A DNA stretch of 64,000 bases, taken from positions 3,348,001 to 3,412,000 of the forward strand of contig NZ_CP043042.1 in NCBI RefSeq assembly GCF_008122265.1, given 5' to 3'. The stretch is from Marinobacter fonticola. Its GTDB lineage: Bacteria; Pseudomonadota; Gammaproteobacteria; Pseudomonadales; Oleiphilaceae. Below, in pieces: positions 61,931-64,000 of the stretch (position 1 is the stretch's first letter; each line of letters begins with the position of its first letter). The notes beneath the pieces are model-generated. The model was not told where the DNA came from. It searched no databases and saw only the letters and a list, made by a program, of their open reading frames with translations. The translations under genes were made by a program, and so were the position numbers.

Positions 61931-61933
61931 CCG

Positions 61934-61984
61934 GCCACCGCGCGAAGCGGCGGAAAACCGGTCGCTGTGCAGCCGATTGTTATG
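61934..61984 (+). other. Right half of an attC-like site before the vapBC cassette
   Basis: The sequence ends ...GTGCAGCCGATTGTTATG, giving a GTTA core (61979-61982) preceded by a stem ACCGC-GCGAA-GCGGCGG. A matching TAAC left arm is not found, perhaps lost to the adjacent palindrome. It marks the left border of the vapBC cassette. Confidence 0.45.
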
Positions 61985-62004
61985 TTCTCTTTGAGATGCT
62001 AGAT

Positions 62005-62032
62005 TGTGTATAAAAGTCGAGTGCCATACACA
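62005..62032 (+). promoter_or_regulatory. Probable vapBC operator
   Basis: TGTGTAT and ATACACA are perfect 7-bp arms with a 14-base spacer, ending 10 bases before the vapB start. TATAAA overlaps the left arm and may be the -10 element. Confidence 0.5.
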
Positions 62033-62042
62033 TAGGTGCATC

Positions 62043-62237
62043 ATGAGAACTAACATAGTCATTGACGACCAGTTAATGGCCGAAGCCCTCAAAGCCTCCG
62101 GTTACGAAACCAAAAAAGAGGCCGTCGAGCAAGGCCTGAAACTTCTGGTCCAGCTTAGCAAGCAGCAGGAAATTCGGAAGTTGCGTGGCAAGATCAAGTG
62201 GGAAGGCGATTTGGACGAAATGCGAACTGCCCGATGA
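62043..62237 (+). CDS. vapB: VapB-type antitoxin
   Basis: A 64-residue antitoxin: RTNIVIDDQLMAEALKASGYETKKEAVEQGLKLL is the ribbon-helix-helix type VapB domain, and the Lys/Arg-rich tail (IRKLRGKIKWEGDLDEMR) binds the toxin. ATG 62043 has AGGTG 5-6 bases upstream. It overlaps vapC by ATGA. It should repress its own operon through the palindrome at 62005. Confidence 0.9.
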   Translation: MRTNIVIDDQLMAEALKASGYETKKEAVEQGLKLLVQLSKQQEIRKLRGKIKWEGDLDEMRTAR

Positions 62238-62635
62238 TCCTGGTAGACACTAGCGTTTGGATCGACTATTTCAATGGAGTCAACAACCCGCAAACTGATC
62301 TGCTGGATGCTTCGATAGTCCAAGGTTCGGTTGCTATTGGAGACCTCATATTTTTGGAAATCCTCCAAGGCATCCGCAACGACAAACAATATCGCCAAAC
62401 CAAGCAAAGCCTGCTCGCTCTAGATCAGTATGAAATGTTTGGCAAAGAAATGGCAGCTAAGTGCGCCGACAACTATCGAGCGCTACGAAAAAAAGGCATC
62501 ACGATCAGAAAAACTGCCGACGTGATCATCGCGACATTCTGTATAGAGAAAGAGCTGCCCCTGCTGTTTTTGGATCGCGACTTCATCCCCTTTGTTGATC
62601 ACCTTGGACTTGAGCCTGCTCTGAGAGAAACATAA
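62234..62635 (+). CDS. vapC: VapC-type PIN-domain toxin ribonuclease
   Basis: A 133-residue PIN-domain toxin. The acidic residues are in ILVDTSVWIDYFNG (first Asp), LIFLEILQGIRND (Glu), KTADVIIATFCIEKELPLLFLDRDF (further Asp residues). It is expected to be a Mg-dependent endoribonuclease, often acting on tRNA or rRNA. Its stop codon TAA lies within the TAAC arm of the attC-like site that follows, as is usual for integron cassettes. Confidence 0.92.
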   Translation: MILVDTSVWIDYFNGVNNPQTDLLDASIVQGSVAIGDLIFLEILQGIRNDKQYRQTKQSLLALDQYEMFGKEMAAKCADNYRALRKKGITIRKTADVIIATFCIEKELPLLFLDRDFIPFVDHLGLEPALRET

Positions 62636-62714
62636 CGCCCGCCATAAACGGCGGCCCGACAGGGGCGTCCGGTGGAGGCCGTAGGCCGGAACGAATTTGA
62701 TGGCCTTGTTAGGG
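62630..62714 (+). other. attC-like recombination site after vapBC
   Basis: Outer arms TAAC (62633) and GTTA (62708) and second arms GCCAT (62641) and ATGGC (62700) pair, with spacers GCCC and CTT between them, as in integron attC sites. The inner part is a GC-rich imperfect palindrome (CGGCGGCCCGACAGGGGCGTCC region). The vapC stop is inside the left arm. Confidence 0.72.
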
Positions 62715-62730
62715 CCTTTGCGCTATAGTT

Positions 62731-62747
62731 GTACGGAGTTTCCGTAC
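62731..62747 (+). promoter_or_regulatory. Probable operator of the YefM/YoeB-like operon
   Basis: GTACGGA-GTT-TCCGTAC is a perfect 7-bp inverted repeat with a 3-base spacer, 15 bases before the antitoxin start. TATAGT just upstream (62724) may be the -10 element. Confidence 0.65.
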
Positions 62748-62761
62748 GTAATGGTGCAATT

Positions 62762-63034
62762 ATGGATATCATCAGTGTAAACAAATTCAGAGACAACCTG
62801 AAAAGCCTTGTAGAGCAGGTTATTAGTAGACACGAGCCCCTCAAGGTGACACGTCGTGCCGGAGAGGCTTTCGTGATCATGAGTGCTGAAGACTGGGAAA
62901 GAGAGCAAGAAACTCTCCATGTCCTTCAGAACCGAGACCTGATGCAACAAATTGCGGCCTCCATCGATACTCACAGCCGTAGCCAGGGATACACACCTGA
63001 TGATGAGCAGATGAATGAGATCACTGGTATTTGA
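62762..63034 (+). CDS. YefM/Phd-family antitoxin
   Basis: A 90-residue antitoxin: MDIISVNKFRDNLKSLVEQVISRHEPLKVTRRAGEAFVIMSAEDWEREQETLHVLQN is the YefM/Phd fold, and the C-terminal acidic tail (SQGYTPDDEQMNEITGI) should wrap the toxin. ATG 62762 starts the domain. It overlaps the toxin gene by 20 bases. Its operator lies just upstream. Confidence 0.9.
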   Translation: MDIISVNKFRDNLKSLVEQVISRHEPLKVTRRAGEAFVIMSAEDWEREQETLHVLQNRDLMQQIAASIDTHSRSQGYTPDDEQMNEITGI

Positions 63035-63287
63035 GGGCAACACTTGGGAAGCCTATGAAAAGATGCGCGAAAAAGACCAGAGGCTGCACAAAGCCCTCCG
63101 CAAGCTGCTGAAAGAAATGCTACGGTCTGAAGATCCATCCGCTGGCATCGGCAAACCTGAACCACTCAAACACAATTTATCAGGCTTGTGGTCAAGACGC
63201 ATCTCACAGAAGGACAGGCTGATATATCGGTTCGATGACAGATCCATTTATATTTTTGCCATTGGGGGACACTACGACCAGCCCTAA
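63015..63287 (+). CDS. YoeB/Txe-family toxin
   Basis: A 90-residue Txe/YoeB-type toxin: WEAYEKMREKDQRLHKALRKLLKEMLRSEDPSAGIGKPEPLKHNLSGLWSRRISQKDRLIYRFDDRSIYIFAIGGHYD. These proteins cut mRNA in the ribosome. The Glu in LKHNLSGLWSRRI context and terminal HYD match the catalytic surface. The usual C-terminal end HY is present before DQP. Its stop codon TAA lies within the TAAC arm of the following attC-like site. Confidence 0.9.
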   Translation: MRSLVFEGNTWEAYEKMREKDQRLHKALRKLLKEMLRSEDPSAGIGKPEPLKHNLSGLWSRRISQKDRLIYRFDDRSIYIFAIGGHYDQP

Positions 63288-63353
63288 CGCCTTGCTCACC
63301 GGAAAATTAGGAGCGCAGCGAGTAATTTTTCCGAGTGCAGCAACTTGTTATCA
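63282..63353 (+). other. attC-like recombination site after the YoeB-like toxin
   Basis: Outer arms TAAC (63285) and GTTA (63347), spacers GCC and CTT, then TTGCT (63292) and AGCAA (63339), then CGGAAAA and TTTTCCG. The left arm has extra bases relative to the right, typical of attC strand bias. An inner stem AATTA...TAATT surrounds the loop GGAGCGCAGCGAG. This is the clearest attC in the window. Confidence 0.82.
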
Positions 63354-63354
63354 C

Positions 63355-63945
63355 CTATGAGACCTGACATTCGGCTACGATATGCTGTTCAAGGGCCGGT
63401 TTTATCTCTTCAATATCTCTTTTGATCTCTGTGAAGAGTTCTGTCCCCTCCTCGAGCCTAGCGCGCAAGGTTGGATGATTGAAAGGAGTGCCATTACGGG
63501 TGCTTGGATACTTCAGCGATTGATAAAACAAGTCCATGTCAGCTTTGGAGTTGTGACAAAACTCCTGCAGAATGACATGCAATTTCGGAGTTTCTATGTA
63601 CCTCGAATAAAACTTGTTGAGTAGTGGATCGATGTATAACTCATCAACCCGGTTCGCAAGTTTGGATAGCTCATGGCCACCCCGCGTACCTTTGCCTTTC
63701 GCAGCTATCAGGGCTTTTAGGCTTAACTCAATTCCATGATAAAAATTGAAAAGCACTGGTTCAGCTATGCGTAAATCAGACCATTTTGTATGATTCTCGA
63801 ACTCGGATTGCGTCGCGTTATGAAAGCCTTCGTACGCCAGCGAACTGTGGTTTCCAGACTTCGCCAACTCATCTGCCGAATTGACAACTAGCTGCCAAAA
63901 ATTAAAGCAGAGGCTGATTAATTTGATAGGTTCGAGCTCATTCAT
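63355..63945 (-). CDS. HEPN-like cassette protein, uncharacterised
   Basis: A 196-residue protein on the minus strand, ending right at the attC border. The segment EPVLFNFYHGIELSLKALIAAKGKGTRGGHELSKLANRVDELY looks like a HEPN-type helical core (GIELxLKAxL followed by GHEL). The catalytic RxxxxH of RNase-type HEPN domains is not evident. ATG 63945 is used; ATG 63957 is four codons earlier. GC is low. Function is unknown; an anti-phage or toxin-like role is a guess from context. Confidence 0.6.
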   Translation of the reverse strand: MNELEPIKLISLCFNFWQLVVNSADELAKSGNHSSLAYEGFHNATQSEFENHTKWSDLRIAEPVLFNFYHGIELSLKALIAAKGKGTRGGHELSKLANRVDELYIDPLLNKFYSRYIETPKLHVILQEFCHNSKADMDLFYQSLKYPSTRNGTPFNHPTLRARLEEGTELFTEIKRDIEEIKPALEQHIVAECQVS

Positions 63946-63964
63946 TGTTCTCTGCACCTATTGA

Positions 63965-64000
63965 TAACTTTGTATATGAGTCCCCAAGACCGATATCTCG
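63965..64000. other. Possible left arm of a further attC-like site, cut by the window end
   Basis: TAAC at 63965-63968 directly follows the start of the HEPN-like gene, with TTTGTATATGAG after it. The cassette may end here, but the right arm is outside the window. Confidence 0.25.

Noticed and set aside
61000..64000. Integron integrase gene
   Set aside because: No tyrosine recombinase motifs are seen in any frame of the window; if present, it must lie outside.
1..64000. CRISPR array, tRNA or rRNA genes
   Set aside because: No regularly spaced repeats of 24-40 bases and no tRNA-like T-loop/acceptor pairing were found outside coding genes.

Overview
The window looks like a chromosomal segment of a marine or halophilic gammaproteobacterium, probably Marinobacter-like. 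The pointers are moderately high GC, a PEP-CTERM protein plus an exosortase-associated acyltransferase, three c-di-GMP proteins, KatG, an Aquifex-type aconitase, a secreted lipase, and many small DUF proteins usual in that group. This placement is inference from gene content. I see no rRNA, tRNA, CRISPR array, phage or conjugation genes.

Layout. 1-5.8 kb: small conserved proteins (DUF2721, DUF2238, DUF2252, DUF3775, DUF3096, DUF427) and an ECF sigma/anti-sigma pair. 5.8-13.6 kb: a lipoprotein built from a duplicated beta-propeller, then oxaloacetate decarboxylase, TenA, aconitase and a ClsC-like phospholipase D lipoprotein. 13.9-22.6 kb: a DUF6629 membrane protein, a PAS-GGDEF-EAL protein, an OsmC-YcaO fusion, a PEP-CTERM protein, and a VOC protein translationally coupled to an unusual isocitrate-dehydrogenase-like protein with an internal duplication. 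22.7-32.5 kb: GST and VOC genes divergent from a LysR regulator, a periplasmic binding-like protein, an MFS transporter, a methyltransferase, an ECHDC3-like crotonase lacking both usual glutamates, a secreted DUF1254 protein and a BrkB-type membrane protein. 33-43 kb: a small secreted peptide, a second PAS-GGDEF-EAL gene coupled to an acyl-CoA dehydrogenase-like gene, an SDR, a lemA-TPM-TPM operon and katG.

43.5-58.6 kb is more mosaic: an orphan AmiS/UreI channel, a lower-GC LysE/LysR pair, a membrane-anchored protein followed by a secreted lipase, RlpA, then a compact set (APS kinase, two glycosyltransferases, a PAPS-type sulfotransferase, a beta-propeller-like protein) that suggests sulfation of a surface glycan. 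Two GNAT genes, broken antitoxin and HAD genes, the exosortase-associated acyltransferase, and a LysR/RidA pair follow.

58.6-64 kb is accessory DNA: an IS3-family remnant, palindromic repeats, a CHASE-GGDEF cyclase, and an array of type II toxin-antitoxin genes. The last 2 kb have the architecture of integron gene cassettes: VapBC and a YefM/YoeB-like pair are each followed by an attC-like imperfect palindrome whose TAAC arm contains the toxin stop codon, and a third cassette carries a HEPN-like protein on the opposite strand. No integron integrase is in the window.

The items most worth a second look are the toxin-antitoxin cassette array, the duplicated IDH-like enzyme, the sulfated-glycan mini-locus, and a tandem array of perfect Shine-Dalgarno sequences before the acyl-CoA dehydrogenase gene.
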